Assembly (NCBI RefSeq): GCF_900143675.1
Contig: NZ_FRFC01000003.1
Location: 62,001 to 126,000 of the forward strand
Reading direction: 5' to 3'
DNA from: Candidatus Nitrosotalea sinensis
Lineage (GTDB): Archaea; Thermoproteota; Nitrososphaeria; Nitrososphaerales; Nitrosopumilaceae
Length of the DNA stretch: 64,000 bases
A model generated the notes under the pieces. That model searched no databases and was not told the DNA's origin. It saw only the letters and a program-made list of their open reading frames with translations. This document shows, one piece after another, positions 42,904 through 52,662 of this stretch (the stretch's first letter is position 1; every line of letters starts with the position of its first letter). Position numbers and translations under genes: made by a program.

Positions 42904-44301
42904 TTGAAACTCATTTTAAAATTTGGTGGAACATCCGTCTCTTCTCCACAAAACATACGAAATGTGGCAAATTTAATAAAAAAACTAAGCAAGGAACATA
43001 AAATTATTCCAGTGTTTTCTGCAATTAGCGGAGTTACTGATGACCTAATCCGAGTTACTAATTTGATTCAAAACAGAAACAAAGATGCCGCAAATTCATT
43101 AGCAAAGAAAATTATCAAAATGCATACTGATGTTGCAGATCAATGTATCCAGAACTCCAAAATAAAAAAAGATTTGATGAATAAGATGAAAACAGATCTT
43201 GATGAATTCCAAGATCTGTTACATGGGATGTTACTACTTGGAGAAGTTACTCCACGTTCTTCTGATTATATGATTTCTTTTGGAGAAAGACTATCCATCA
43301 ATTTGGTAGCTTTTACATTAAATGAAATTGGAATAAAGGCAGTTCCACTCACAGGAAAAGATGTTGGAATAGTTACTGATTCTCATTTTGGAGGAGCAAA
43401 ACCTCTGATGGATACTACTAGATTACATGTATCTCATACAATAGATGATCTACAACAAAAGAAAATCATGGCAATAATTGGAGGATTTGCGGGTGCAGAT
43501 CAACATGGTAACATAACTACATTTGGAAGGGGCGGATCTGATTATACAGCTACAATTATTGCATCAAGTATCAAGGCAGATGAAGTTTGGTTAATGAGTG
43601 ATGTAGATGGACTAATGACAACAGATCCGAAAATTGTAAAAAATGCAAAACTGATCAAGGAAGTATCATACATTGAAGCAATGGAGATGGCATTATTTGG
43701 TGCCAAGTATATTCATCCAAGAGCACTTGAACCCCTAGTTGCAAAAAAAATTCCTTTACGTATACGAAATACGTTTAATGTTGACAATCCAGGTACCCTA
43801 GTAACTGCAACCCCACAACCTGATACTCAAAAGACAGTCAAGTGTGTTAGTACCATAAGACATACTGGATTAATTGATGTAAGAGGAGGAAGTATGGTTG
43901 GTGCACCAGGAACTGCTGCCACGATATTTTCCATACTTGCAAAGGAAGGCGTCAATATAATGATGATATCTCAAAGTCCATCAGAGTCTTCTATATCAAT
44001 AATAGTAAAGAAAAATGATTTAGACAAAGCAGTAAATGCACTTGAAATGAATCTGCTAGGAAAAATCATCAAGAAAGTTGATGTTACTGTAGATGTCTCA
44101 ATAATTGCTCTTATAGGATCCGGAATGAGAGGAATTGCTGGAGTTGCCTCCAAAGTCTTTACAGCGGTAGCAAAAAAAGGTGTAAATGTTATAATGATTG
44201 CGCAAGGTTCTTCTGAACTTAATATTGCATTTGTAGTAAAGGACTCTGACTGTAATGCTGCAGTTCAAGCACTACATGACGAATTTAATCTTGGAAAATA
44301 A
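42904..44301 (+). CDS. lysC: aspartate kinase
   Basis: A 465-residue enzyme that phosphorylates aspartate, the first step to threonine, methionine and (in some archaea) lysine. KLILKFGGTSVSSPQNIR is the kinase start, SFGERLSINLVA is near 125, and GRGGSDYTATIIA near 208 binds ATP and substrate. Two ACT domains at the C-terminus (from ~300; SIIVKKNDLD, LNIAFVVKDSD) are regulatory amino-acid sites. Start is TTG 42904. A TATAAAAG box lies at ~42861. Confidence 0.95.
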   Translation: MKLILKFGGTSVSSPQNIRNVANLIKKLSKEHKIIPVFSAISGVTDDLIRVTNLIQNRNKDAANSLAKKIIKMHTDVADQCIQNSKIKKDLMNKMKTDLDEFQDLLHGMLLLGEVTPRSSDYMISFGERLSINLVAFTLNEIGIKAVPLTGKDVGIVTDSHFGGAKPLMDTTRLHVSHTIDDLQQKKIMAIIGGFAGADQHGNITTFGRGGSDYTATIIASSIKADEVWLMSDVDGLMTTDPKIVKNAKLIKEVSYIEAMEMALFGAKYIHPRALEPLVAKKIPLRIRNTFNVDNPGTLVTATPQPDTQKTVKCVSTIRHTGLIDVRGGSMVGAPGTAATIFSILAKEGVNIMMISQSPSESSISIIVKKNDLDKAVNALEMNLLGKIIKKVDVTVDVSIIALIGSGMRGIAGVASKVFTAVAKKGVNVIMIAQGSSELNIAFVVKDSDCNAAVQALHDEFNLGK

Positions 44302-44353
44302 AACCTGAATTATTTCTAAAAGCATATTTATCTAAATTAGATAATCATATCTT

Positions 44354-45805
44354 ATGAATCGAATTTTACTTTTATCTATTGTTGTTATCATTGGAGGTTT
44401 GATCGCTTCAATATCATTATTCAATGATCAACTTGCCAATGCCGGATCTACAAAAAAAATTCAATTCACTAAGACAATAACGTCCTCACAAGATCCAGGA
44501 GTTGGACACGGTAATGAACAAATGGCAATAATATTGCCTCCTAACAAAGGTTCTATCTATCATGGTTCCATTACATACAGCTCAAGTATGCCAGTCCAAG
44601 TTGTAATTTTACATCAGATTGACAAGACTGACTCTGCAGGTCAACCAACCTGGACTGTAGATGGTAATACACTATATGCTGTTACTACAATTGATCAAAA
44701 TTCTAGTGGAGGTAGTTTAGATTTTACAGGATCTGCAATTGGACTTCATTCTGTAAACTCTAGTCAATTTACAGTAACTGCAAGTGTAGATGGGTGGATA
44801 CGAACAACCACTCCTGATGTTATTCCAGTGTCTACCATTATGCCTACCGCAAATAATACTCTCAAGATGGCAGAAAGTACAACTCCAATAAAGATACCGC
44901 TTCATGAAGGACTAGTTAATGGTAAAACCATGTATTATGTAATAACTGATTCAAGCAATATTCTTGTGGCAAATAACATTTCAGAGAAACAAAATTGGCA
45001 AGTTCAACTATCTCCCACACTTGCACATGTTCCTATAATGTCATTTGGTAATATTTTCATATTTACCAACGGAATCACTGGAAATGGAACACGTGGGTAT
45101 CAAGATGATGTCTTGTCCTCTATTCCATCTGATAACCAATACAGCCCACTGAATAAAGTAATTGAAGTATCTTGGAATGTAGGACGAGGACCATTTATTT
45201 TGAATTCTACAAAGGCAATACTTGATGCAAATACGACTGGAAAAGTAAAACTAACTACAACTGATACAATTCTTAACACTCCTGCAATATCTTGGGATGG
45301 AGGTAATCTAGGTATAAGATCCAACAAAATATTGTCAGATCAGGTTGCATATGTTGGAGGACAATTACTTGATGTAAATACAAACAACATGACTGCTACA
45401 TTTGTAGGGCATAGAGGATGGGGACCAGATGGAAAGACCATCTACTATATTATCACCTCTGGAACTCCACAAGGACCTGCGCAAACGATGAAGATTCCAA
45501 ATGTGTCTGTGCTCTCTTTTCTTGATTCATATGCAAGAGATGTCTATCATTTTGCCAATGGTATTCAAGGTGCAGGACCATTTGGATACCAAGAGGGAAT
45601 TTCTAGTACACAACTTGGAGACTCTGATTATAGCCCTCTCTGTAAAATTTCAATAATAACATGGAAAGATCCTAAAACTGCCGAAGTCTTGGAGACCAAA
45701 AATGACATTGATTTTGAAAAAGCAAATGGCGCAATTGATATCCAAGAAGCAATAACCTCAGGCAAGAATTACATGCTTGATTGTCCTATTGTAAAAAGTC
45801 CATAG
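44354..45805 (+). CDS. secreted protein with two related beta domains
   Basis: A 483-residue exported protein with a signal helix (1-30), an N-terminal beta domain (~35-165) and two related domains. The first runs ~190-330 (NGKTMYYVITDSS, then FIFTNGITGNGTRGYQDDV and YSPLNKVIEVSW). The second runs ~350-480 (DGKTIYYIITSGT, then FANGIQGAGPFGYQEGI and YSPLCKISIITW). The pattern resembles thaumarchaeal surface proteins of DUF7482 type, a name I give tentatively. It has no transpeptidase or metal motif; two Cys in the second domain may form a disulfide. Role unknown. Confidence 0.76.
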   Translation: MNRILLLSIVVIIGGLIASISLFNDQLANAGSTKKIQFTKTITSSQDPGVGHGNEQMAIILPPNKGSIYHGSITYSSSMPVQVVILHQIDKTDSAGQPTWTVDGNTLYAVTTIDQNSSGGSLDFTGSAIGLHSVNSSQFTVTASVDGWIRTTTPDVIPVSTIMPTANNTLKMAESTTPIKIPLHEGLVNGKTMYYVITDSSNILVANNISEKQNWQVQLSPTLAHVPIMSFGNIFIFTNGITGNGTRGYQDDVLSSIPSDNQYSPLNKVIEVSWNVGRGPFILNSTKAILDANTTGKVKLTTTDTILNTPAISWDGGNLGIRSNKILSDQVAYVGGQLLDVNTNNMTATFVGHRGWGPDGKTIYYIITSGTPQGPAQTMKIPNVSVLSFLDSYARDVYHFANGIQGAGPFGYQEGISSTQLGDSDYSPLCKISIITWKDPKTAEVLETKNDIDFEKANGAIDIQEAITSGKNYMLDCPIVKSP

Positions 45806-45850
45806 AATTATCAAAAGGGATAAATTTACTTTAAAAGCCTTCAAAAATGA

Positions 45851-46639
45851 ATGACCGGCAAGCTGTTTATCGTTGGTGTAGGACCGGGACACCATGATCA
45901 TATGACTTTTCGAGCAAAACAAGCAATTGAGGAAAGTAATACCATTGTAGGATATGAGACATATGTCAATTTGGTTGAAGATCTAATTGAAGGAAAAGAA
46001 GTACATAGGTATGCAATGACACAAGAAGTAGAACGAGCTCATCAATGTATTGATCTTGCCAAATCTGGAAAAATAGTCTCTCTTGTATCAAGTGGGGATC
46101 CTGGAATCTATGGAATGGCAGGGCTAATCTATGAAATTTTGGCAGAAGAAGGATGGGATAGAAAAGCTGGTCTAAGTGTAGAAATTGTTCCAGGAGTTTC
46201 ATCTCTTAATTCATGTGCTGCACTAGTTGGCTCACCGCTTATGACAGATTTTGCAGTAGTTAGCATGAGTGACCTTCTTGTTCCTTGGGAAATTATAACA
46301 AAAAGAGTGGAAGCTGCAGCTCAAGGAGATTTTGTTATTGTCATATACAATCCGGCAAGTAAGAAAAGAATACATCAATTACAGGATACTAGAAAACTAC
46401 TTCTAAAACACAGGTCTCCAAATACTCCAGTTGCAATTGTCAAGGGTGCATTTAGAGAATCTGAAGAAATTGTTCTAACAGATCTTGAGAATATGGAAGA
46501 ACATAGTGACAAGCTTGGTATGATAACCACTGTGATAGTTGGAAATTCTTCTACTTTCAGATACAAAGACCTAATGATAAACCCACGTGGTTATACATCC
46601 AAATACAATATAGCAGAGCCACAGCAGACAAGAAAATAA
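45851..46639 (+). CDS. cbiH: precorrin-3B C17-methyltransferase (CbiH/CobJ)
   Basis: A 262-residue SAM-dependent enzyme that methylates C17 and contracts the corrin ring. GKLFIVGVGPGHHDHMT is the N-terminal motif, and TIVGYETYVNLVEDL near 31 and YAMTQEVERA near 53 are typical of CobJ/CbiH. VSSGDPGIYGMAGL near 79 and IVPGVSSLNSCAALVGSPL near 108 continue the pattern, and YNPASKKRIHQL near 162 is the family's third block. With CbiE and BluB in the same window this supports de novo cobalamin synthesis. Confidence 0.92.
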   Translation: MTGKLFIVGVGPGHHDHMTFRAKQAIEESNTIVGYETYVNLVEDLIEGKEVHRYAMTQEVERAHQCIDLAKSGKIVSLVSSGDPGIYGMAGLIYEILAEEGWDRKAGLSVEIVPGVSSLNSCAALVGSPLMTDFAVVSMSDLLVPWEIITKRVEAAAQGDFVIVIYNPASKKRIHQLQDTRKLLLKHRSPNTPVAIVKGAFRESEEIVLTDLENMEEHSDKLGMITTVIVGNSSTFRYKDLMINPRGYTSKYNIAEPQQTRK

Positions 46640-46640
46640 C

Positions 46641-47621
46641 ATGGCATCAGTCCAGATAGGACTTACATTACCACAAGGATGGCTAGATGAGTTTCCTACC
46701 ACAAATCCTCATGAACAATTCTCATTCTCAAAAAATGTTGCATTGACTGCAGAAAAACTTGGATTTGATGCAGGATATGTATATGATCACTTTGTACCTC
46801 ATCCAATAGATAACCGTACTGAGACTTTTTTTGAGGCCTATACACTTCTCTCCGCAATATCCACAATAACATCAAAGCTTAGAATAGGTCAGGTAGTTAC
46901 CTGCAATTCTTATCGACACCCATCATTGCTAGCAAAAATGACTTCTACACTTGACGCAATAAGTAATGGCAGATTAGAATTCGGCATTGGAGCAGGATGG
47001 TTTGAATATGAATACAATGCATACGGCTATGATTTTAACGATCCAATTACTAGAATAGAACAACTAGACGAATCCATTACCATAATCAAAACAATGTGGC
47101 AAAATCAAAAATCAACCTTCAAAGGCAAACACTATTCAATAAAAAATGCAATTTGCCAACCAAAACCCATGCAGAAACCTCATCCTCCAATCATGATAGG
47201 TGGTGCAGGAAAAAGGCTCATGAAAGTTGCAGCAAGGCATGCTACTAGATACAATCATCCTTTTGGCACTCCAGATATTTTAGAAGAAAAAATAAAACTA
47301 TTACAAGAAAATTGTAAATTGATAAAAAGAAATCCTGCAGAAATAGAGAATTCTGTATTGTTGAGAATATTGATTGGAAAAGACAAAGATGATGTAAAAG
47401 ATATTGTATCTAAGCTAAAAAAGAAAAACGAATCAATTGCAGAATTTGTTGTACGCTCAAAGGATAGCATTGCATTAGGTACCCCTGATGAAGTTAGCAG
47501 CTATCTACATCAATATATGAAAATTGGAATAAATTACTTTATTGTCAATTTTATAGGCGTGTCAAAATCGCTTGAGATGTTGCATCTCTTTTCTAAAAAT
47601 GTAAGACCGACTCTCAAGTAG
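46641..47621 (+). CDS. LLM-class flavin/F420-dependent oxidoreductase
   Basis: A 326-residue TIM-barrel luciferase-like protein. FDAGYVYDHFVPHP near 39 and IGQVVTCNSYRHPSLLAKM near 77 fit the family. RLEFGIGAGWFEYEYNAYG near 113 and PPIMIGGAGKRLMKVAARHATR near 180 are the F420/FMN-binding parts. Most archaeal members use F420, but the substrate is unknown. It starts 1 base after the CbiH stop, so they are co-transcribed. Its 3' end overlaps TyrRS by 8 bases. Confidence 0.87.
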   Translation: MASVQIGLTLPQGWLDEFPTTNPHEQFSFSKNVALTAEKLGFDAGYVYDHFVPHPIDNRTETFFEAYTLLSAISTITSKLRIGQVVTCNSYRHPSLLAKMTSTLDAISNGRLEFGIGAGWFEYEYNAYGYDFNDPITRIEQLDESITIIKTMWQNQKSTFKGKHYSIKNAICQPKPMQKPHPPIMIGGAGKRLMKVAARHATRYNHPFGTPDILEEKIKLLQENCKLIKRNPAEIENSVLLRILIGKDKDDVKDIVSKLKKKNESIAEFVVRSKDSIALGTPDEVSSYLHQYMKIGINYFIVNFIGVSKSLEMLHLFSKNVRPTLK

Positions 47622-48666
47622 TTCTCTTTATTGCCTCTGAAAGCTCTTCTGTTAACACAATTTTCTGCCTGATAGGCCTTATTATGTCCGTGACATATCT
47701 GGAAACTGTGGACTTTAGGTCTGATGGATGCAATTTTTTCTGTGCAAAATCACTTTCTAAATCTTGATAGCTTGTATATGTCACATTACCACCAAATTTG
47801 GCTGGGCGTTCCACTGTCATCTCATTGAACTCATGAAAAACAATATGTTTTGATATCTCAAGCACAGGGTTCTTCTCTACAATCCCCTCTGGGCACCAAG
47901 CTTTTTTGAATTTTGAATTAATCTCTTCATCTGTATCATGTACAAATATTCCCGAGGCAGATTTTGATTTACTCATCTTGCTTGATACTGCATCGGGGTC
48001 TGAACCTACAGCTTCTGGTTCTCCAAGGCCTGCAAGTATGTGATGATGAACAGCAACTGGAACCTTCCATTTCATCTTTGGAAAGATCTCTCTTACAAGC
48101 ATGTGGATCTTTCTCTGATCCATTCCTGCATGAACTATATCCAAATCCATTGTATGAATATCTACAGCTTGCATTGGAGGATAGAAAAGTTGACCCAGAT
48201 CAATTTTGTCTTTATCAGTACTTCTTCCCATTATTGTAAGTGAACGCATTGTTCTTTCAAGCGACATATTTTTTGAAAACTTGACAAGATCCATCCAATA
48301 GTCTTTTTTTGATTCATAAAGTTGTGAACCTTCAATAATCTCAACCCCAGGACAAAACATCTTGAATGCATCAGCATAGTACTTGGACACCATCCTGATT
48401 TTTTCCCAGTCTCCTCCTAGTTTGTTGTTAAGATATGTATGCCAATCTGCTAGAAATACAATACAATGTACTCCAGCTTTGATAAAGTCATTTATCTTAA
48501 ATCCTGTAAGTATAAGACTTCCAAGGTGCATAAAACCAGAAATCTCAAGTCCAATGTAGTGCCTTGGATGAGAATTTGTATTAAATAGATTCAACAATTC
48601 TTCTTGGGTTACAACTTCTTCTGTAGGTTCTCTAGTTACCAGTCTGATTTTTTCTGTAACATCCAT
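47614..48666 (-). CDS. tyrS: tyrosyl-tRNA synthetase
   Basis: A 350-residue class I synthetase of archaeal/eukaryotic type. The HIGH equivalent is SGFMHLGSL near 43-51, the active-site segment YPPMQAVDIHTMDLDIVHAG is near 162, QRKIHMLVRE is near 184, and KMSKSKS near 230 is the KMSKS loop. No bacterial S4 domain is attached, as expected for archaea. It could be confused with TrpRS, but the tyrosine-specific D-Q spacing fits TyrRS. Confidence 0.92.
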   Translation of the reverse strand: MDVTEKIRLVTREPTEEVVTQEELLNLFNTNSHPRHYIGLEISGFMHLGSLILTGFKINDFIKAGVHCIVFLADWHTYLNNKLGGDWEKIRMVSKYYADAFKMFCPGVEIIEGSQLYESKKDYWMDLVKFSKNMSLERTMRSLTIMGRSTDKDKIDLGQLFYPPMQAVDIHTMDLDIVHAGMDQRKIHMLVREIFPKMKWKVPVAVHHHILAGLGEPEAVGSDPDAVSSKMSKSKSASGIFVHDTDEEINSKFKKAWCPEGIVEKNPVLEISKHIVFHEFNEMTVERPAKFGGNVTYTSYQDLESDFAQKKLHPSDLKSTVSRYVTDIIRPIRQKIVLTEELSEAIKRTT

Positions 48667-48699
48667 TCTAGTAAGATTCCAACCTGTATTCCTATAAGT

Positions 48700-49263
48700 T
48701 TAAGCATCAAGCTCTTGAATCGATTTTCTCGGGCGTGTACTGAGATAAAATGCGTGTGCACTTATCAAAAAGGCGGCAAGAAACATCTTTGCAGCAAATA
48801 CCAAATTCCAGGGTCTGTGTGGATCTGGGTATGCAATTGTAAGCGAGTCAATATCTGGAGTACCTCCGCTGATTAGACCTGCAGTGATTTGTGAGTTTAA
48901 TAAAATAAAATTGTAAATTGTTTCATAGAGTGTTACTATTGCAAGTCCTAAAAGCATAAGCTGTACAGTGGCAAGCTTCCATTTGGATACTGTAACCGTT
49001 CTCTTCCAGCCTATTCGTGAAACACAATACCAACTGATAATTGCCGAGAAAAATAACCATGTTATCAACTTGGCAAAGTGTGGAGTAGGAAATTCCGTTT
49101 TAACTAGGACTTCACCCATTACATACGTGCCCTTGGTTAGCCATTCCTGGATCATTGCATAGAATCCAAATATGGTGATAGAGCACATTATGAATGCGCT
49201 AACATAGAAAACATACAAGAATATCTTGTAACTTGGATCGCTTTCTTGCAGGTGAATCTTCAT
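48700..49263 (-). CDS. four-helix membrane protein, unknown
   Basis: A 187-residue integral membrane protein with four predicted helices (about 14-37, 62-80, 93-117 and 150-172) and polar loops. The loop after helix 3 contains GTPDIDSLTIAYPDPHRPWN, with conserved-looking Asp, Pro and His. No known transporter or enzyme motif is recognised. It lies upstream of TyrRS on the same strand with a ~30-base gap. Confidence 0.74.
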   Translation of the reverse strand: MKIHLQESDPSYKIFLYVFYVSAFIMCSITIFGFYAMIQEWLTKGTYVMGEVLVKTEFPTPHFAKLITWLFFSAIISWYCVSRIGWKRTVTVSKWKLATVQLMLLGLAIVTLYETIYNFILLNSQITAGLISGGTPDIDSLTIAYPDPHRPWNLVFAAKMFLAAFLISAHAFYLSTRPRKSIQELDA

Positions 49264-49349
49264 TTGATCACCGGTGGAGCACTCTAAAATATAAAAATTG
49301 GTTTTGATTCAGGAAGTTTAATTATAGTATAAAATTTTCTATTGTATTA

Positions 49350-50435
49350 TTGAAAATTCCAATAAATGCACCAATCATCGAGAAAGATGAGATAAATGAA
49401 GTAAGTTCTGTATTGACTGAAAAATCTCTTACATCTGCAGCAAATGCTGGCGGAAAACGAGTGCAAGAATTTGAAAATCTTTTAGCTTCATATGTCAAGT
49501 CAAAGTATGCTATTGCGGTAAATTCAGGAACTGCCGCATTACAAGCTGCACTCTATGCTCTTGATGTAAAGCAGGGAGATGAAGTCTTGATACCATCTTT
49601 TACATTTGTAGCAACTGCCAACTCGATTTTATCAGTTGGAGCAAAGCCTGTGTTTGTTGACATCCGGCCAGAAAACTATACCATGGACCCCATTGATCTC
49701 AAAAAGAAGATCACAAAAAAATCTAAAGTAATAATGCCAGTACACTTGTACGGAAATTTTTCATACATGGATGAAATTTCTGAAATCGCAGACAAGCATA
49801 ATCTAGAGATAGTTGAAGATGCATGCCAATCTCTGGGAACCACCTATAAGAAGAAACAATCAGGAACATTTTCAAAAATGGGATGTTTTAGCATGTATGC
49901 TGCCAAAGTTATGACTTCTGGAGAAGGAGGTGCAATTGTTACAGATGATAAAAACATCTTTGAAAAATTGCGCAAGATACGAAATCACGGAATGCTTCAT
50001 GGTTATGACACAAGAATACTTGGATTGAATCTCCGACTGCCTGAAATCTGTGCAGCTATAGCCAAAGTACAGATGAAAAAACTTCCAAAATTCTTAGAAA
50101 AGAGAAAAAGAAATGCTACCATTCTCAATGAGCTCTTATCTGATCTTAACATAATTCTGCCTCAAGAGAGAGACAACGTTGAAGTAAATTGGTATCTCTA
50201 TACAATTGCAACAAAAAATCGTAATAAGCTGATAAAACAACTAAACTCACAAGGAATAGGTGCAACTGCATACTATCCAATACCTGTTCACGAGACTCCC
50301 TTTTACAAAAAAGACATCAAACTTCCTCTCACAGAATGGGCTGCCAAATCAGTTCTTAGTCTGCCAGTAAATCCGCTTGTTACAGAAAATAACTTGCATC
50401 ATATATCTAAGGTGCTACATAAAATCATCAAATGA
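49350..50435 (+). CDS. DegT/DnrJ/EryC1/StrS aminotransferase
   Basis: A 361-residue PLP enzyme that aminates nucleotide-linked keto sugars. NSGTAALQAALYAL near 59 and IPSFTFVATANSI near 81 fit the family. VEDACQSLGTTYKKKQSG near 151 has the PLP Asp, and YAAKVMTSGEGGAIV near 177 has the Schiff-base Lys. RNHGMLHGYDTRILGLNLRL near 210 is conserved. It is likely used for surface glycan or cofactor sugars. Start is TTG. Its last 4 bases overlap the MtrA-like gene (ATGA), so the two are translationally coupled. Confidence 0.92.
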   Translation: MKIPINAPIIEKDEINEVSSVLTEKSLTSAANAGGKRVQEFENLLASYVKSKYAIAVNSGTAALQAALYALDVKQGDEVLIPSFTFVATANSILSVGAKPVFVDIRPENYTMDPIDLKKKITKKSKVIMPVHLYGNFSYMDEISEIADKHNLEIVEDACQSLGTTYKKKQSGTFSKMGCFSMYAAKVMTSGEGGAIVTDDKNIFEKLRKIRNHGMLHGYDTRILGLNLRLPEICAAIAKVQMKKLPKFLEKRKRNATILNELLSDLNIILPQERDNVEVNWYLYTIATKNRNKLIKQLNSQGIGATAYYPIPVHETPFYKKDIKLPLTEWAAKSVLSLPVNPLVTENNLHHISKVLHKIIK

Positions 50436-50920
50436 ATCTGATTGAGGAAATTGCAGGAGAAATATGCAAAATTATACTTCCAATAGAGGAAGAAGTATTT
50501 TTTGGTAATTCTAAATCTAACATTGCCATTTGTACTCTATCCAGCATCACATTGTTGCAAGACATTTCCAAATCCCCTATCATAAATGATGTTGCAATAG
50601 TTGGAAGATTATTATCTGAGAATAAGGGAATTGATGCACTTGTAAGATCTATGTTGTCAAACAAAAAAATTGATACATTGATACTTTATGGCAAAGAAGT
50701 ACTTGGACACAAATCTGGAGACTCACTTATCTGTCTTCATAAAAATGGTATTGATGAAAATCACAGAATCATGGGTTCATCAAGTCCACATCCAATTTTA
50801 ACACTTACAAAAAAACAAGTATTAGAATTTCAAAACCAAGTAAAAATTATCAACAAAATAGGTGAAACTAGTATCTCAAAATTGACAGGCATTGTTGAAT
50901 CCTTAAAGAAAACTCAGTAA
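50432..50920 (+). CDS. MtrA-like protein (methyl-H4MPT:CoM methyltransferase subunit A homologue)
   Basis: A 162-residue soluble protein that reads across its length like the cytosolic cobamide-binding domain of MtrA. Segments are IAICTLSSITLLQDI near 31, VAIVGRLLSENKGIDALVRS near 52, LILYGKEVLGHKSGDSLICLH near 84, and NRI-like HRIMGSSSPHPILT near 111. The His in VLGHKSGD is at the position of the cobalt ligand of MtrA. The C-terminal membrane anchor of methanogen MtrA is absent. Thaumarchaea do not make methane, so it may be a cobamide or C1 carrier protein. Confidence 0.82.
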   Translation: MNLIEEIAGEICKIILPIEEEVFFGNSKSNIAICTLSSITLLQDISKSPIINDVAIVGRLLSENKGIDALVRSMLSNKKIDTLILYGKEVLGHKSGDSLICLHKNGIDENHRIMGSSSPHPILTLTKKQVLEFQNQVKIINKIGETSISKLTGIVESLKKTQ

Positions 50921-51246
50921 CCATCTAACTGTCTCTGCTTGTTTATCTGATTCTTTTTTTGATATTCTTTTAAAATATCCTCTGGAGTCATGTTTAGCTC
51001 AAGAGATGCTTGAACTACAAAGTGCCAAATATCTATCAGTTCTTCACGTGCTGCTGCCTCATTAAATGGAGTAGGTTTTTTCCACCACTTCCAATTTGTA
51101 TTCATTTGAAGTTCAACCGCCTCATGAATTATTGCAGTACACAAGGCAGAGATCTTTCCTTGTGTATCTTTTGGATAACGTTCAAGATTCATCATCTTTT
51201 CAAGACTTTTCTGCATGCTGAAAATTGTATCTAGCTTGTCATCCAT
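50914..51246 (-). CDS. dUTPase/MazG-like nucleotide pyrophosphatase
   Basis: A 110-residue all-helical protein. HEAVELQMNTNWKWWKKP near 41-58 followed by REELIDIWHFVVQASLEL near 67-84 gives the E-x-x-E...E-x-x-D magnesium site of the all-alpha NTP pyrophosphatases. The Trp-rich NWKWWK loop and KKNQINKQRQLDGY end point to dimeric dUTPase rather than MazG proper. It would keep dUTP out of DNA. Its 3' end overlaps the MtrA-like gene by 7 bases. Confidence 0.82.
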   Translation of the reverse strand: MDDKLDTIFSMQKSLEKMMNLERYPKDTQGKISALCTAIIHEAVELQMNTNWKWWKKPTPFNEAAAREELIDIWHFVVQASLELNMTPEDILKEYQKKNQINKQRQLDGY

Positions 51247-51282
51247 TGACTTGTTTTTTAATTTGGATATCTATAACCTTTG

Positions 51283-52176
51283 TCAGAAATGCACCATGGT
51301 CTTGTATTTATCAAATCTTTTCTTAATGTCTAATCTCTTTAATCCGGTTATTCCGTATACCCCGTATTTTTCTACTGCAAACGAACCCATGATGTTTCCA
51401 TATACTGCAGCTTCTCTAATAGTCGACATCTTTGTACTGTTTTTACTAGCTAGATATCCTATCATTCCTCCAGCAAAGGAATCTCCTGCACCTGTTGGAT
51501 CTACAATATCTTCCATTGAAAATGCAGGTGACGGAAATATAACATCATCATAAAATAGCAAAGAACCATGTTCGCCTTTTTTTATTATTACATACCTCGT
51601 GCCCCATTCCATGATCTTTTTTGCAGCCTTGATCAGGTTGTGGGTCTTTGTAAGCAATTTTGCTTCCTCATCATTGATAACAACAGAATCTACTGCCCCC
51701 ATCATTTTGATAACATCGCTTCGCTTACTTGATATCCAAAATTCTATCGTATCACACATAGAGAACTTGGCATTGCCAAATTCCTTCAAGATTTTTGTAT
51801 TTTGGACTGGATCGTTATTTGCAAGATATACAAACTCTGACTTGCGATATTCTTCTGGAACAGTTGGTTTGAAATCCTTTAACACATTCAGTTCTGTTTT
51901 GTTTGTTGTACGTATGCTCAAAGTTGCATCATAGCTTCCGTCATAATGAAAAGTCTTGCCTTTTGCATGAACTACTCCCTTGGTGTCAACAAAATTATTG
52001 AGGATTTTTTGATAGTTTTTTGGAAAGTCTTGCCCTACAACTCCGATAAGTCCAGGCTTGACAAAGAAACTTGCAGATATTGCAGCATATGTTGCAGCTC
52101 CTCCTAATGCATTTTTGATAACCTTCCTAGGAGTTCTTATTGTATCGTATGCTATTGAACCAAATACTGTAAGCAT
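51283..52176 (-). CDS. PfkB-family sugar/nucleoside kinase
   Basis: A 297-residue ribokinase-fold enzyme. ALGGAATYAAISASFF near 25 is the first PfkB signature region, and VVINDEEAKLL near 163 fits the middle. DIVDPTGAGDSFAGGMIGYL near 223-242 is the second signature, with the catalytic Asp and anion hole. It phosphorylates a sugar or nucleoside with ATP. The substrate is not determined, and archaeal members often act on nucleosides. Confidence 0.88.
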   Translation of the reverse strand: MLTVFGSIAYDTIRTPRKVIKNALGGAATYAAISASFFVKPGLIGVVGQDFPKNYQKILNNFVDTKGVVHAKGKTFHYDGSYDATLSIRTTNKTELNVLKDFKPTVPEEYRKSEFVYLANNDPVQNTKILKEFGNAKFSMCDTIEFWISSKRSDVIKMMGAVDSVVINDEEAKLLTKTHNLIKAAKKIMEWGTRYVIIKKGEHGSLLFYDDVIFPSPAFSMEDIVDPTGAGDSFAGGMIGYLASKNSTKMSTIREAAVYGNIMGSFAVEKYGVYGITGLKRLDIKKRFDKYKTMVHF

Positions 52177-52188
52177 ACTTTGCTGCTT

Positions 52189-52662
52189 TTAGGAACCGTG
52201 TATAAATTCTCTGGCTTCCTGCTCTGTTGGATAGTATGTGAATGGCACATTGACTGATATGATGGATATTCCATATTTGCTTGTTCCACTCAACTTTACT
52301 TTTGGAATGACATCATTGTTACTGTATTTATCCAGAACTGTATTGTCTGCAGTAAATGGGGCAGATGAAGAAATCTTTCCCATGGGTGGTATTACAAGTG
52401 GCTGCAAGGTTCCTGTACCTAGATTTTCATCATTGACTGATATAACAAAATCTGTCTGTCCAACATTAATGGGTAATAGTGAGGGATTTTGGAACTGAAG
52501 TGTCATGTTGTATAACGAATTATTGTCATTTCTTTGTATTACCTTGCTTTCAAGTATGGAAATGCTCAGATGAGTAGCAGACAAGTATTGAGAATAGGCA
52601 AATATCCCTATTGCTGCTACCACGCATATTGCAATTATGATTACTTTTGCGCGTCTTTCCAC
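52189..52662 (-). CDS. membrane-anchored LEA14-like protein
   Basis: A 157-residue protein. One N-terminal membrane helix (residues ~6-25) precedes an extracellular beta sandwich with NMTLQFQNPSLLPINVG near 53-69, the LEA14/WHy-type pattern of a strand pair with Asn-Pro. Such domains occur in stress proteins. It shares shape with the protein at 58102. It lies 12 bases downstream of the PfkB kinase gene on the opposite side of its start. Confidence 0.7.
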   Translation of the reverse strand: MERRAKVIIIAICVVAAIGIFAYSQYLSATHLSISILESKVIQRNDNNSLYNMTLQFQNPSLLPINVGQTDFVISVNDENLGTGTLQPLVIPPMGKISSSAPFTADNTVLDKYSNNDVIPKVKLSGTSKYGISIISVNVPFTYYPTEQEAREFIHGS

